Assembly: GCA_011365055.1 (NCBI GenBank)
Contig: RDOG01000009.1
Location: forward strand, 62,001-126,000
DNA length: 64,000 nucleotides
DNA from: Promethearchaeota archaeon
GTDB lineage: Archaea; Asgardarchaeota; Lokiarchaeia; Helarchaeales; RDOG01
Direction of reading: 5' to 3'
Position numbers and translations under genes: made by a program. A model generated the notes under the pieces. That model was given only the letters and a program-made list of their open reading frames with translations. It was not told the origin of the DNA and did no database searches. Each line of letters begins with the position of its first letter. Positions within the stretch are counted from its first letter, which is position 1. Below are positions 1 through 10,236 of this stretch, one piece after another.

Positions 1-3000
1 TCATTTCTTCTCTTAAAATATGATATCTGTAATAAGATGATAGATAGGGCAATTAATATAATGTAGAGATAAGGATTATTAATAATTTGTAGAATTAAGG
101 ATAAGGAAGGAGGAGGAACGTCTATGTAAGGTGTTTTTACTTCAAAAACAACAATAACAGGATACATTAGTGAATGGGTAATGGTTGTCATTGTCATTCC
201 ATATTGGACGTTTGGATGCATGAAACTAACATCGACCCAATAAGTTTCATTATAGTCTCCCGTTATATTGAAAAATATTACTCTATCATTCCAGTCAACC
301 GTTAAATTTTGCTTCTGTAATGCAATTAGCGTATTGAAAGGTCTAAATCGGATTTCAGTATAATTACCTTCCGTAGAATTTACGTTGACGATTTCAATAT
401 CTAACATTGATAAAGATAAATTAAAGATAGAATTATTTTCAAGATTTACATATTGAGAACCATTCCATACCCAAAATTGAATTCTTGATTCATTAACATA
501 GTCGTTGGAGGCCATATCATCAGAAAGTACTACATAAAAATAATTAATTTGCATATTAGCAGTTTCATTGATAGATTCAATTTCATATCTTGTCAAATTA
601 TTGGTTATATTCTTATATTGCACTACATTATAATAGTCTCCAGGATTTTGCAAATCCCACGTGCCTCTAACCTCACATTGACCTGTAAATTCATGTTGAG
701 CTGCCATGACTGCCCCCAATTCCGTTAAGGACATAATTAAATCTAATTTCCAGAGAGCTAAATTTAAAAGACCGATCCCAGAAGGTAATAGACTTGTAAT
801 TTGAGTTAAGTCAATGCCTAAATCCATATTAGAAACGTCTCCTAATAAGCTATCCAAGTCTAAAGTAAGTCCTGAACCTAAAACAGCTCCAGCAGTTGCC
901 GAACCACTACCCATCATTGCAAGAAGGCTATCCATATTCAATTCTCCGAATGAAGTTAACATCGATATTACAGAATCAGATAAATCAAATTGTAAGGAAA
1001 TTGATTCATTAGTACGATATAATTGAAATGCTTTTACATAATGACCTATATATGCTTCAAATGTTGTTTGATTATTAGAAACATTAAGAATTCTAATTTT
1101 ATTATCCCCAGCTCCATAAAATATGCTTAAATCTTGGTTATTATTTAAATATGCTACTTCAATACTTTTTATGTATTCATTAATAGTTCCATGATAGAAA
1201 CTCGTATTATAGTCCCAAATTAATTGACCTGTCGAATTAATTGCATAAATAAATTTGTCACTGGAACCAAATATGATATCTTTTATACCATCTTCATCAA
1301 AGTCAGATATCGAAAAATCGTTGATGATATTATTTGCTTGATATTTAAAAAGCAATTCACGATTTGTTCCGTTTAATACATAAAGATTTTTATCTAATGA
1401 ACTAATAATAACATACTTGAATCCATCTCCATTAAGATCGTTTATTTCAAAATCAGTGATTTTACCATTAATTCTATATTGCCAAATCATTGTGTTATTT
1501 AAGTTCAAGGCAAAAATATATCCTGAAATCGTGCCAACAATAATATCAATCATTCCATCGTTATTAACATCAGCAATTTCACAGTATTCTATAACATCAA
1601 TTAATTCACGAGTCCAAGTTGGTTGATCGTATATTACGTTCTGACCTGTTGAATTACCGTTATAGAGAGAAATTTCATTATTTATGATGAAGATCGAGGT
1701 ATTATCTGGAAGGATATGAGGTCTTAAAGAGACAGAATAACTATTAATGTTTAATAATTCAAAGGAAGGGTTACCAGTATACATGTATGTATCATTATAG
1801 AAGACTTTTAGGGAATTGTTATAGGTAAATTCAAGATAATTAAATTCTGAATCGAAAGTTCCATTTTCAATATTCAATCTAGAAACCATTAATTCAGATT
1901 CTCCATTTGATGCGTTTGCATCAGGATTTCTCATTAGTAAAATTAATTTGTTGTTTGAAGAATCTAATTCCATCGATTCCACTGGACCTAATAAAGATAC
2001 ATTCCATGCAACTTGTTCATCCGTATTATTGATGCAATAAATGTTATAATTTGGATAAAATCCATTAACTACTATAATTGTATCGTTAATCCCGTTATCA
2101 TCAACATCCGTAATCATCAATGGATTCAAATTTAAAGATAAATCAGTTGGAATATTTATTGATGTATTTCCAAAAATTTCAACACCTCCCTCAAAAGAAG
2201 GAAGTGCTTGCATTGAAAGACCCTCTCCTTGAATAGAAATGTTATAAGGATAAGGTAAATAAATCGGATCGGCAAAATCAGTAAAATTTCCAGGAATCGT
2301 AACGTTATAAAGAAATCGAGATTGTAAATTTGGTTCTAAAAATACTTGCATCAATGATTCAAATGACATATCCGAAATTGTCGAATTTTCACCAATAAGA
2401 CTTTCCATATCAAAAGAAGGAATAGATAATCCTCCTAATTGCGACGTACTTCCATCCATTTGTTGCGTAATTGGATTCCCAAAGGGAGAATTTGATGAAC
2501 TCATAATATTATTAAATAAAGAAAATAAATCCATTACGCTAAAACCAGATAATAAAACAATAGGTTTATCAGTTCCTAATGCAATCTCATCTGAAAATGT
2601 TGCGTTTAACATTAAATACTGTTTCGCTAGAGATGCTGTCAGGTTACCAACCATCTTTATTATTGAACTATGAGAGGTACTCAACATTTCTAATAAAAAT
2701 GGATAAATTGCAGGATAAGACGAATTAGTAATTGGACTGCTATAATCATATGGAGGAAATGTTGTCAAATTATATCCAAAAATGGGATCTAAAGTTAGAT
2801 AATAAGTGTAATTAACCGTTACGTTAGAATGTGCATTGGGTAACTGGTCCCCAGTAGAAATGGAAATGTTTGTTTTATCCCCCCAATAAGTTATTTGATT
2901 AATTTCATATTCTCCATTTTCATCATAAACTACGACGTTATCGTGAGCATCTTGAGTATTGACTATTGTTCTATTAATAGTTATTAGGGTCCTATTATAA

Positions 3001-5837
3001 GACGTCACGTTTTCCGAGACTTCCATTCCTATATGTTGGACAGTTGGACCTTGACCATTATAGACATACTCTTGAGTCAAATATGTTATGTAATCAAATC
3101 CGATTTCTGGGATTGATACGTTTATTGGAAAATTATCTATACGAATTTTTGTATACAAATTGGTTTTTGTATTATCGATTTTATTACGTGATAAATTCGC
3201 AAATATGTTCATATATATTGTTTTTGAATAGATATCTTCACAAATATGAATTTTTGAATCATTTCCTAAAATAATTAAATCAGGATGACCGTTTAGGTTA
3301 ATATCAGTAGAAATGAATCCATTTACTCCGAATTCACTTGATTTATCGTATTCTCTATCCTTAATAAATCCATTTCCGGTTGATTCATAAAAATGGATGG
3401 TACCGTTTTCTAATGAAACAATAATTTCGATTCTCCCGTCCTCATTTAAATCTCCCATCTGGATGCAAGATATATTCGTTGAACTATTTACCGTTGAAGT
3501 AACATTTGTACCCCAAATACTTGTATTATATCCTTCAAGGGTTTCGTATGTTATTATTTGAGTGGTGGAAGTGACATTGGTGTATTTTGTTATTATTGAT
3601 TCTGTGACATTAATTTTTGTTTCATCAATTGAAATTATATCTGAAGTCCCATTATTCGTAACATCGGCAATAATAAATCCTGAGCTTTCAAGTGTTAAAT
3701 TATATAATCCATTTAATCCTGAAGTAAGAAGGGGAACATTAGTAATGTTTTCATAAATTAAAACGTGAGAAGTATTACGAAATATTAATTCAGGAAAATT
3801 ATCTCCGTCAGTATTTCCAATTGAAATATCAGTAATTTTGCCAGTAAAATTCTTATTCCAAACAATTGAAGTAAAAGTTAATGGATAATGATTATCGCCC
3901 ATATCGGCGGGATTTGTAATTATAATTGAACCATTAAATAAGCCAGTTATTATATTATTTGTATCGGTATGTATTTGAATAGAAGGAACTAATAATGAGG
4001 AAATTCCGTTATGAATTGAATAATCATGTCTTCTATATCTACCAATACTATAAGTTCCGCCATTCGCATAATCTACAAATTCAAAAATACTCAAATTTCC
4101 ACCACTTGTTCCAATTATAATTTCTCGATCATTATCATTATCCGTATCACCAATTTGTATGCAACCTCTTTCTATTTTCCCATAAATGGTTCTATCATCA
4201 GGACCCCCACTAGTGGGAAATACAGCAGTTGATTCTTGAGTAGAATCCCAAATTTGCGTATAATTTGGATTATTTGCATCATTATTATATTCATAAACTA
4301 CAATTATAGAAGTATTACTTAATGAATTATACATTGAAACAACTAACTCATTATTTTCATCGTCATGATCTAAGTCATTACTGATGATTGCATTTGTTAA
4401 TTCATATCCCACATATTCTGAGCTGTTCCAAATTTGTCTTGTTTGATTTGAAGCTTCATAAGTAATGTTAACAGGAGTTCCAAGAATGGAAACAAGCTGT
4501 GCACCAATAGATGCAACAATTCCTGCTTTAATTTGATCAATAACACTTAATAATCCATCCTTATTATCTATGTACCCATCATCTAAGTAACCTAATATGC
4601 CCTCAAAAACATCATTATTTTCATCAATTCCATCAATGAAATTATATAATCGATCCAGTTTTATCAGTGAAAAAATAGAGCCATTTTGATTTAAAATATC
4701 AGCTAAAGCGGTGATATCAAAACTTGTCATGTCTAAACTACCTAATGCAGAATACATTATCGAGTTTAAAAGACCCATATCCGAAATCAAAACATCAACG
4801 AGTAATTCTACGAGATTAGAAATCACGATGAATTGGTCTAGCATTGATTCAATAGTTAAATAACTCCAAAAAGATTCTAAACCTGTTTGTAATCCAAGGA
4901 GTGCAGAAACACCCGTAAATAACATCGAAAATAAATCTGCACTGAAGATTAGATCGATTCTCAGAGGTTCTAATTCAATGATACCCCAGCCACCCCCGCT
5001 AAGAATTGGCACTGACCAGTTAAGGACAGTTTCGTTGGTAACGAGAGCACCCCATGAAATCTGATTTGCGAAGCTAATTTCGGTTTCCATCAATACTGGT
5101 AGGTTAGAATAAATTTCTCCAAAGCCATCCACAGGGAAGATAGCAGTAATAAGTGCAAGCAACATGGGATTTATCAATCCAGAAGTGCCGAAAAAGCTGT
5201 TATTCTTACTTCTTATTGTTATAGAAGCACTTAAGTTAGAACCTACTGGGCAATAAATTTCTGTGGTATCGTTTTCAAATACTGCAGGGATAGTTTCATT
5301 AACATAATAATTAACTTCGAGTTCAATAGGAATTTCTTTATCGATTTCAACTAAATAATTGAGTACTGTCTCATTATTTCTACTTATATGAATATTCGTC
5401 CAATTAATGAAAAGGACACCATGTATCGTTGATAAATTAGGTTCTGGCGTGTCTAATAGCGCGTAAAACGTGTCTGCTTTACCACCTTCAACTCTATCAA
5501 TGAAGTCGAGAACTACATCATCAGATGCGGTATTTTCTATTTTAATATTAATTGTAGCAGACGTGGAAGTTATTTCACCTCTTGGATTAACATCGATTGA
5601 TATGCTTTCTGTTTTCGTGACTTCAATATCAGTTATATTCTCAGTAGATGCGGTATCTAAAACTAATCTAACATCCTGATTATCAGATATATCTTTATTA
5701 ATGTCACTTTCGTTAATGAATTGAATTGGAGATTGCATATAGCTAATTTGCACAAAAAATGAGATTAATAATAATGAAACTACCAGCGAAAATAAAAATG
5801 TATTTTTTTTGACTTTATTTTTATTATATTTATTCAT
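1..5837 (-). CDS. Giant secreted surface protein with FG-GAP/integrin-like repeats, 3' end cut by window edge
   Basis: An open frame starts at an ATG at 5837 and stays open to base 1 (about 1,945 residues). The N-terminus has a lysine-rich head and one hydrophobic segment (about residues 10-35), typical of a signal peptide or anchor. From about residue 480 there are many Asp-rich loops such as DVNNDGMIDIIVG, DFDEDGIKDIIFG and DLNEDGRIEIIVS, the calcium-binding signature of FG-GAP/VCBS beta-propeller repeats. N-glycosylation sequons are frequent. The last residues visible form a hydrophobic helix followed by KRRN, so the protein probably ends just outside the window as a C-terminally anchored cell-surface protein. 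Its start overlaps the stop of the ABC ATPase gene, so it is the distal gene of the permease-regulator-ATPase operon and may be its substrate or a cell-surface partner (inference). Ligand unknown. Confidence 0.85.
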   Translation of the reverse strand, partial: MNKYNKNKVKKNTFLFSLVVSLLLISFFVQISYMQSPIQFINESDINKDISDNQDVRLVLDTASTENITDIEVTKTESISIDVNPRGEITSTSATINIKIENTASDDVVLDFIDRVEGGKADTFYALLDTPEPNLSTIHGVLFINWTNIHISRNNETVLNYLVEIDKEIPIELEVNYYVNETIPAVFENDTTEIYCPVGSNLSASITIRSKNNSFFGTSGLINPMLLALITAIFPVDGFGEIYSNLPVLMETEISFANQISWGALVTNETVLNWSVPILSGGGWGIIELEPLRIDLIFSADLFSMLFTGVSALLGLQTGLESFWSYLTIESMLDQFIVISNLVELLVDVLISDMGLLNSIMYSALGSLDMTSFDITALADILNQNGSIFSLIKLDRLYNFIDGIDENNDVFEGILGYLDDGYIDNKDGLLSVIDQIKAGIVASIGAQLVSILGTPVNITYEASNQTRQIWNSSEYVGYELTNAIISNDLDHDDENNELVVSMYNSLSNTSIIVVYEYNNDANNPNYTQIWDSTQESTAVFPTSGGPDDRTIYGKIERGCIQIGDTDNDNDREIIIGTSGGNLSIFEFVDYANGGTYSIGRYRRHDYSIHNGISSLLVPSIQIHTDTNNIITGLFNGSIIITNPADMGDNHYPLTFTSIVWNKNFTGKITDISIGNTDGDNFPELIFRNTSHVLIYENITNVPLLTSGLNGLYNLTLESSGFIIADVTNNGTSDIISIDETKINVTESIITKYTNVTSTTQIITYETLEGYNTSIWGTNVTSTVNSSTNISCIQMGDLNEDGRIEIIVSLENGTIHFYESTGNGFIKDREYDKSSEFGVNGFISTDINLNGHPDLIILGNDSKIHICEDIYSKTIYMNIFANLSRNKIDNTKTNLYTKIRIDNFPINVSIPEIGFDYITYLTQEYVYNGQGPTVQHIGMEVSENVTSYNRTLITINRTIVNTQDAHDNVVVYDENGEYEINQITYWGDKTNISISTGDQLPNAHSNVTVNYTYYLTLDPIFGYNLTTFPPYDYSSPITNSSYPAIYPFLLEMLSTSHSSIIKMVGNLTASLAKQYLMLNATFSDEIALGTDKPIVLLSGFSVMDLFSLFNNIMSSSNSPFGNPITQQMDGSTSQLGGLSIPSFDMESLIGENSTISDMSFESLMQVFLEPNLQSRFLYNVTIPGNFTDFADPIYLPYPYNISIQGEGLSMQALPSFEGGVEIFGNTSINIPTDLSLNLNPLMITDVDDNGINDTIIVVNGFYPNYNIYCINNTDEQVAWNVSLLGPVESMELDSSNNKLILLMRNPDANASNGESELMVSRLNIENGTFDSEFNYLEFTYNNSLKVFYNDTYMYTGNPSFELLNINSYSVSLRPHILPDNTSIFIINNEISLYNGNSTGQNVIYDQPTWTRELIDVIEYCEIADVNNDGMIDIIVGTISGYIFALNLNNTMIWQYRINGKITDFEINDLNGDGFKYVIISSLDKNLYVLNGTNRELLFKYQANNIINDFSISDFDEDGIKDIIFGSSDKFIYAINSTGQLIWDYNTSFYHGTINEYIKSIEVAYLNNNQDLSIFYGAGDNKIRILNVSNNQTTFEAYIGHYVKAFQLYRTNESISLQFDLSDSVISMLTSFGELNMDSLLAMMGSGSATAGAVLGSGLTLDLDSLLGDVSNMDLGIDLTQITSLLPSGIGLLNLALWKLDLIMSLTELGAVMAAQHEFTGQCEVRGTWDLQNPGDYYNVVQYKNITNNLTRYEIESINETANMQINYFYVVLSDDMASNDYVNESRIQFWVWNGSQYVNLENNSIFNLSLSMLDIEIVNVNSTEGNYTEIRFRPFNTLIALQKQNLTVDWNDRVIFFNITGDYNETYWVDVSFMHPNVQYGMTMTTITHSLMYPVIVVFEVKTPYIDVPPPSLSLILQIINNPYLYIILIALSIILLQISYFKRRN

Positions 5838-6804
5838 CATCTTTCCCCTTTTTGATTTGATCAAAAATAAATTCTTCTTTAGTGGACTCAACAGCAGCTA
5901 AAATTGTTTTCTGAAGATCATTTATTCGACGAACATATTCATCTTTTGTTCTATGGTAAAGAGAGGGCTCTATTTCATTTTTTCTCTTTAAAAATAAGTT
6001 CAAATCTGATTTAAATTGCTCTATTTGAACTTTTAATTTTGATATTTTTTGAATTTTCACATTAATATCCTCATACATTCTTTTAGCTATGTGATCTGAA
6101 GGAGGTGCAACACCTGGTGGTAGTGATAGAGCAATTTCTCCATCTAATACATAAATACTTCTACTAGCAACACCAGCAACACCAGGATCGTGAGTAATTA
6201 TTACGAAAGTTTGACCTTCTTCTCTGTTAAGTCTTTTCATTAATCGTAAAATTTCAACTGCAGTTAATGTATCTACATTACCTGTTGGCTCATCTGCAAG
6301 GATTAGTGAAGGATTATTTGCAAATGAACGAGCTATCGCAACTCTTTGCTGCTGACCACCACTTAACTCAGATGGTCTATGATAAATCCTATCCCCCAAT
6401 CCAACAATCGTTAATAATTCCTTTGCACGAGCTGTACTTTCTGCAGGTGTAAGTTCTCCCTTAAACAACATGGGAAGTTCCACGTTTTCTGCTGCAGTTA
6501 ATAAAGGTAATAAATTAAAGAATTGAAATATGAAGCCAATTTTTTTGCAACGTATATATCCAACTTGATCTTCGGAAAAATCAGTAATATCAATTCCATC
6601 AACAATAATTCGGCCAGATGTGGGAAGATCTAGAGCTCCGACCATATTTAATAGGGTAGTTTTACCTGATCCTGAAGGCCCCATTATAACCGTAAATTCC
6701 CTTTCTTTAACTTCTAAAGAAACTCCCTTTAAAGCTTCTACCTTTACTTCACCTAGATCATAAATTTTCCTAATGTTTTTTAATTTAATCATTGTTTTTG
6801 TCAT
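5830..6804 (-). CDS. ABC transporter ATP-binding protein, LolD/MacB type, with C-terminal coiled coil
   Basis: The protein carries a complete ABC ATPase domain: Walker A GPSGSGKTT, Q-loop in FIFQFFNLLPLL, signature LSGGQQQR, Walker B LILADEPTG, and switch His in ITHD. The family (LolD/MacB/FtsE) powers FtsX-like permeases that do mechanical work on, or export, envelope substrates. The usual family length is about 230 residues; here a further stretch of roughly 85 residues rich in Lys/Glu and predicted coiled coil follows the domain, which is unusual and could contact a partner. The ATG at 6804 is chosen because GGTGGG lies 7 nt upstream and it follows the stop of the wHTH gene directly; an in-frame upstream start at 6837 would overlap that gene. 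It belongs with the permease at 7558-8706. Confidence 0.93.
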   Translation of the reverse strand: MTKTMIKLKNIRKIYDLGEVKVEALKGVSLEVKEREFTVIMGPSGSGKTTLLNMVGALDLPTSGRIIVDGIDITDFSEDQVGYIRCKKIGFIFQFFNLLPLLTAAENVELPMLFKGELTPAESTARAKELLTIVGLGDRIYHRPSELSGGQQQRVAIARSFANNPSLILADEPTGNVDTLTAVEILRLMKRLNREEGQTFVIITHDPGVAGVASRSIYVLDGEIALSLPPGVAPPSDHIAKRMYEDINVKIQKISKLKVQIEQFKSDLNLFLKRKNEIEPSLYHRTKDEYVRRINDLQKTILAAVESTKEEFIFDQIKKGKDDE

Positions 6805-6805
6805 T

Positions 6806-7531
6806 TTACCCACCTGTATTTTTGAGTAAGAATTCATGCAATTTCTTGTGCTTTCGAATCGATATTGCAGATTTTAAGAATATTGGAGATTTTGTCCAAT
6901 TTGTAATTAAATAAATTGAATGAAAATTAAACTGATTTTGAAAAGTAATTTTTATTGGTTTTTGTGTTATAGCAAATCTTCTTTTATAAAATTCATCAAA
7001 TTCATAGTCTATTTCTTTTATTTTATCAAAATTAATTTTAATTAGAATTAATTTATTTCTACTTATCGATTTACCAATAAAAATAAAGTAATTGCTTGTT
7101 GAAAGTACTTCACCTTCATATTCGTGAACCGGTCTAATATTACTTAAATAATCACTTGAATTTTTATCTTCTAGTTCTTCTTTATAAATCCAATATGAAT
7201 TTTCTATTATATTATATTCAATTCCCTCTTGAATCAGTAATTTTTCTAATATTTTTGAGGCTAAAAAAGATAATTTTTCCCCTTTTTCTGTTAATTTATA
7301 AAAAACTTCTCGTCCATTTTTTTTTCTTGATACTAGTCCATTGCTTTCTAATTTAAATAAAATATTAGATATCCAACTTTTATTTCCTTGAACTACTTGA
7401 TGGATATCTGTAACACGAAGACCTAATTTCTCTCCAATTAAAGAAATTAAGATCAAATGATTTTTATTTAGAAATTCATTGCATAATTTTGAATTTTGTG
7501 CCAATACTACTAGTCCTTTTGTAAATATCAT
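6806..7531 (-). CDS. Winged-helix transcriptional regulator inside the ABC transporter operon
   Basis: Residues about 25-110 form a winged helix: a helix pair (DIHQVVQGNKSWISNIL) followed by a recognition helix and wing (SNGLVSRKKNGREVFYKLT), as in MarR/PadR/ArsR-like regulators. The remaining ~130 residues match no family I recognise and could be a sensor or dimerisation domain. The gene sits between permease and ATPase genes with almost no spacing, so it is probably co-transcribed and autoregulates the operon. An inverted repeat at 8807-8832 upstream of the first gene is the obvious candidate operator. Function as a regulator is inferred from the fold; the effector is unknown. Confidence 0.75.
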   Translation of the reverse strand: MIFTKGLVVLAQNSKLCNEFLNKNHLILISLIGEKLGLRVTDIHQVVQGNKSWISNILFKLESNGLVSRKKNGREVFYKLTEKGEKLSFLASKILEKLLIQEGIEYNIIENSYWIYKEELEDKNSSDYLSNIRPVHEYEGEVLSTSNYFIFIGKSISRNKLILIKINFDKIKEIDYEFDEFYKRRFAITQKPIKITFQNQFNFHSIYLITNWTKSPIFLKSAISIRKHKKLHEFLLKNTGG

Positions 7532-7557
7532 TTTTAACCTAGCTCTTTTTCTATTTT

Positions 7558-8706
7558 TTATTCGTATCGTAATGCTTCCACAGGTTTTACACTTGCAGCA
7601 CTCATTGAAGGATATAATGCACTACCAAATCCTATTAGAACAGCCATCATTATACCCACAATGAATAACCATTCAGGGAATTGAAACGGTAATTCAAAGC
7701 CAATTAATGGAATGGTTAATTTAGAAATGAGAGTTACCATCCCAACAGCAGCAAGACATCCCATTATTCCACCCATAATAGAAATTATAATAGCTTCTGT
7801 AATGAAAACTTGTACAACTTGTCCTCTTGAGCCGCCTATAGATTTAATGATTCCAATTTCTCTTGTTCTTTCTAAGACATTCATCATGGTAGTATTCATA
7901 ATGCCTATTGCTCCAACCATAAGTGTAATTGCAGAAAGAACTATTAATACGATGTCAATGATGTCAAATATTTGATTTGCCATGTCTAAAATTTCTTGAC
8001 TTTCAACAATTTCTGCTTCAGGGTAGGCATCTCGAACTGCTTCAGCCACTTCAGTTGCAACTGAAGAATCGCAATCAACTAAAATAATCTGAACGTTTTG
8101 CGTGTTCAACATTTTTTGAACTGCTGATAAGGTCATCACGACATTTGTGTCCAACTGAGGAGTACCAGTGCTTGTTAATCGTCCTTTAACTATTATTTCA
8201 ACAGCTCCAGTAGTAAGGACACCTGTAAGTAATATTTTTTGTCCAACTTTAACTTCAGGAAATCCAGCACCTATTAAGCATAAATTATCATCGCCTTCGA
8301 CCAAATCTTCTCCTTCTACAATACTTACAGGGAACATATCTTGTATCCTTCCAGCGGGAATACCAATTACAGGAGCAAATTCGTCTCCTACTTGATAAAA
8401 GGACATAATTACTCCAGTAGTTTTATCTACATTCGGGATTTTTGCTAATTCATCAACCATTCTTCCTGGAACTCCGGGTCTAGATCCTGAGATTTCACTA
8501 CTCACCATTAAAGAAGAGCCTACAAATTGATCCATAATTGAAGCTATTTCAGATCTCATACCCAATGTGATACTCATAAGGGAAACAAAAGTTGTAATTC
8601 CAATCATGATACCTATAATAGTTAGGCCTGTTCTAAACTTTCTATGATTCATGGATCTAAAGGCCATTAAAATTGAGAATTTGAAAATCCTTATTCTATT
8701 ACCCAT
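7558..8706 (-). CDS. ABC transporter permease, FtsX/MacB family
   Basis: The layout is that of MacB-type permeases: an N-terminal membrane helix preceded by FRSMNHRKFRTGLT, a ~200-residue extracytoplasmic MacB_PCD-like domain, then three membrane helices with the family hallmarks NTTMMNVLERTREIGIIKS and a C-terminal SAASVKPVEALRYE. The family couples cytoplasmic ATP hydrolysis to movement of an extracellular domain, for export or mechanotransduction. I chose the ATG at 8706; a GTG at 8715 is also in frame. It is the first gene of the minus-strand operon running to the left edge, with the ATPase at 5830-6804 as its partner. Confidence 0.92.
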   Translation of the reverse strand: MGNRIRIFKFSILMAFRSMNHRKFRTGLTIIGIMIGITTFVSLMSITLGMRSEIASIMDQFVGSSLMVSSEISGSRPGVPGRMVDELAKIPNVDKTTGVIMSFYQVGDEFAPVIGIPAGRIQDMFPVSIVEGEDLVEGDDNLCLIGAGFPEVKVGQKILLTGVLTTGAVEIIVKGRLTSTGTPQLDTNVVMTLSAVQKMLNTQNVQIILVDCDSSVATEVAEAVRDAYPEAEIVESQEILDMANQIFDIIDIVLIVLSAITLMVGAIGIMNTTMMNVLERTREIGIIKSIGGSRGQVVQVFITEAIIISIMGGIMGCLAAVGMVTLISKLTIPLIGFELPFQFPEWLFIVGIMMAVLIGFGSALYPSMSAASVKPVEALRYE

Positions 8707-8806
8707 AATATTCACACAGTTGGTTAATTAGTTGAAGAATTATTAGATTTATTGAGTTTAAATGAAAAAATATATTTTGAACTTTTTTAATTTAATCTTA
8801 ATTTTT

Positions 8807-8832
8807 AATAGTACCATTATACTAGTACTATT
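8807..8832. promoter_or_regulatory. 8-bp inverted repeat upstream of the ABC operon, candidate operator
   Basis: AATAGTAC (8807-8814) is mirrored exactly by GTACTATT (8825-8832) with a 10-bp spacer. It lies about 100 bp upstream of the first gene of the operon, which itself encodes a winged-helix regulator. Binding by that protein is inferred, not shown. Confidence 0.45.
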
Positions 8833-9008
8833 TGCATTTATTCAAGCTGTTATTTTTTTTTAAATTTAACGTATTTGGTACAATTTTTTTAACTAACTCG
8901 TGATTTGCACATAAACGATTATAATTTTATAAAAATAAAAATAAATAAATATAAATTATTAATTGTTAGACGATAATATTGAAACTAAAATAAAATGAGA
9001 AAGATATT

Positions 9009-10088
9009 ATGAAAGATATTATTTTAAATATTACAGAGGAATGGCAAATATCAAAACCGATCGTGGTGGAAGCACTATTAAAAGGTTTAAATAAATTTAA
9101 AGTCGAGGATGTTGATTTAATAGAAAAAATAAGAGGATTAGGTGCAGTTCACATTTTTTCGTCAAAAGAAGGAGCAAACCCAGATATCATAGTCATTTCA
9201 AAAGAAGAATTTTATAAAAATAAAAATATAAATTTAGAACAAATTGCCATTAAATTTGTTATTAAAGATAAATCTGATGAGGAAAGTATCAAAAAATGTG
9301 CAGAAGAAAAAGTAAAATATTTAATTATTGAAGATTTTAGTGATTGGAAGGTCATTCCAATAGAAAATTTAATATCTGAAATATATAATAAATCCTCGAA
9401 GCTAATAGTTAATGTTAAAGATATGAAAGAAGCAAAATTAATGTTAGAAACGTTAGAATTAGGTACTGATGGTATTGTAATCGAGCCAAAATCATTAGAT
9501 ATTTTGGAAAAACTATCAAAATTAAAAAGTGATGATCTTTCTCTCGAATTAACGAGTGCAATAGTAACAGAAATAAAAGAAATAGGGATGGGAGATAGGG
9601 TATGCGTTGATACTTGTTCAATGTTAAAAGCTGGTGAGGGCATGTTGATAGGATCTCAATCAAGAGGGATGTTTCTTGTTCATGCAGAAGTATTTGATAC
9701 TGAATTTGTAGCTAGCAGGCCATTTCGAGTCAATGCAGGTCCTGTCGCCTCTTATGTGTTATTACCAACTATGAAAACCGAATATCTATCGGAATTAGAA
9801 GCAGGAAAAGAAGTTCTTATTTGCGACTATCAAGGAAATTGCAAGATAGTTCTCGTTGCAAGATCAAAAATAGAAAAACGACCGATGCTTTTAATTAAAG
9901 CAAAAGTTGGTGATGATGAGCTAAAAGTGATATTACAAAATGCTGAGACAATTAGAGTTGTTTTAAAAGATGGAAAAGCCATCTCTGTTCATAATATCAA
10001 AGTTGGTGATGAAATACTTGTTCATTATCAACATGGAGGACGTCATTTCGGTAAACTTGTCGAGAAAGAATCCATCATTGAAAAATAA
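9009..10088 (+). CDS. aroB': 3-dehydroquinate synthase II (alternative shikimate pathway)
   Basis: The 359-residue protein has the length and conserved blocks of archaeal DHQ synthase II: GDRVCVDTCSMLKAGEGMLI, GSQSRGMFLVHAE, PFRVNAGPVASYVL, and a C-terminal HYQHGGRHFG. The enzyme oxidatively deaminates and cyclises 2-amino-3,7-dideoxy-D-threo-hept-6-ulosonate to 3-dehydroquinate, bypassing the DAHP route. The gene is followed, on the same strand, by aspartate-semialdehyde dehydrogenase and ADTH synthase, so all three enzymes that link aspartate semialdehyde to dehydroquinate are encoded together. About 300 bp of AT-rich DNA precede it and should hold its promoter. Confidence 0.93.
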   Translation: MKDIILNITEEWQISKPIVVEALLKGLNKFKVEDVDLIEKIRGLGAVHIFSSKEGANPDIIVISKEEFYKNKNINLEQIAIKFVIKDKSDEESIKKCAEEKVKYLIIEDFSDWKVIPIENLISEIYNKSSKLIVNVKDMKEAKLMLETLELGTDGIVIEPKSLDILEKLSKLKSDDLSLELTSAIVTEIKEIGMGDRVCVDTCSMLKAGEGMLIGSQSRGMFLVHAEVFDTEFVASRPFRVNAGPVASYVLLPTMKTEYLSELEAGKEVLICDYQGNCKIVLVARSKIEKRPMLLIKAKVGDDELKVILQNAETIRVVLKDGKAISVHNIKVGDEILVHYQHGGRHFGKLVEKESIIEK

Positions 10089-10236
10089 GATAAATAAACA
10101 AATTTTTTTTTTTTAATTTACAAAAAATTTTTAATCAAAACATAGTGTAATAATCTAAATTTAAACTAAAATTCTTTAGAATTTCACAAAAGAAATGAAG
10201 TTTTAAGATAAAATCCAATATTAAAAGGTTTAAGAA

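Noticed and set aside
814..5679. Plus-strand frames of 60-76 codons in the first 5.8 kb
   Set aside because: All are antisense to the continuous minus-strand surface-protein frame.
9212..9663. Two long minus-strand frames inside DHQ synthase II
   Set aside because: Antisense shadows of a conserved gene, low complexity, no start context.
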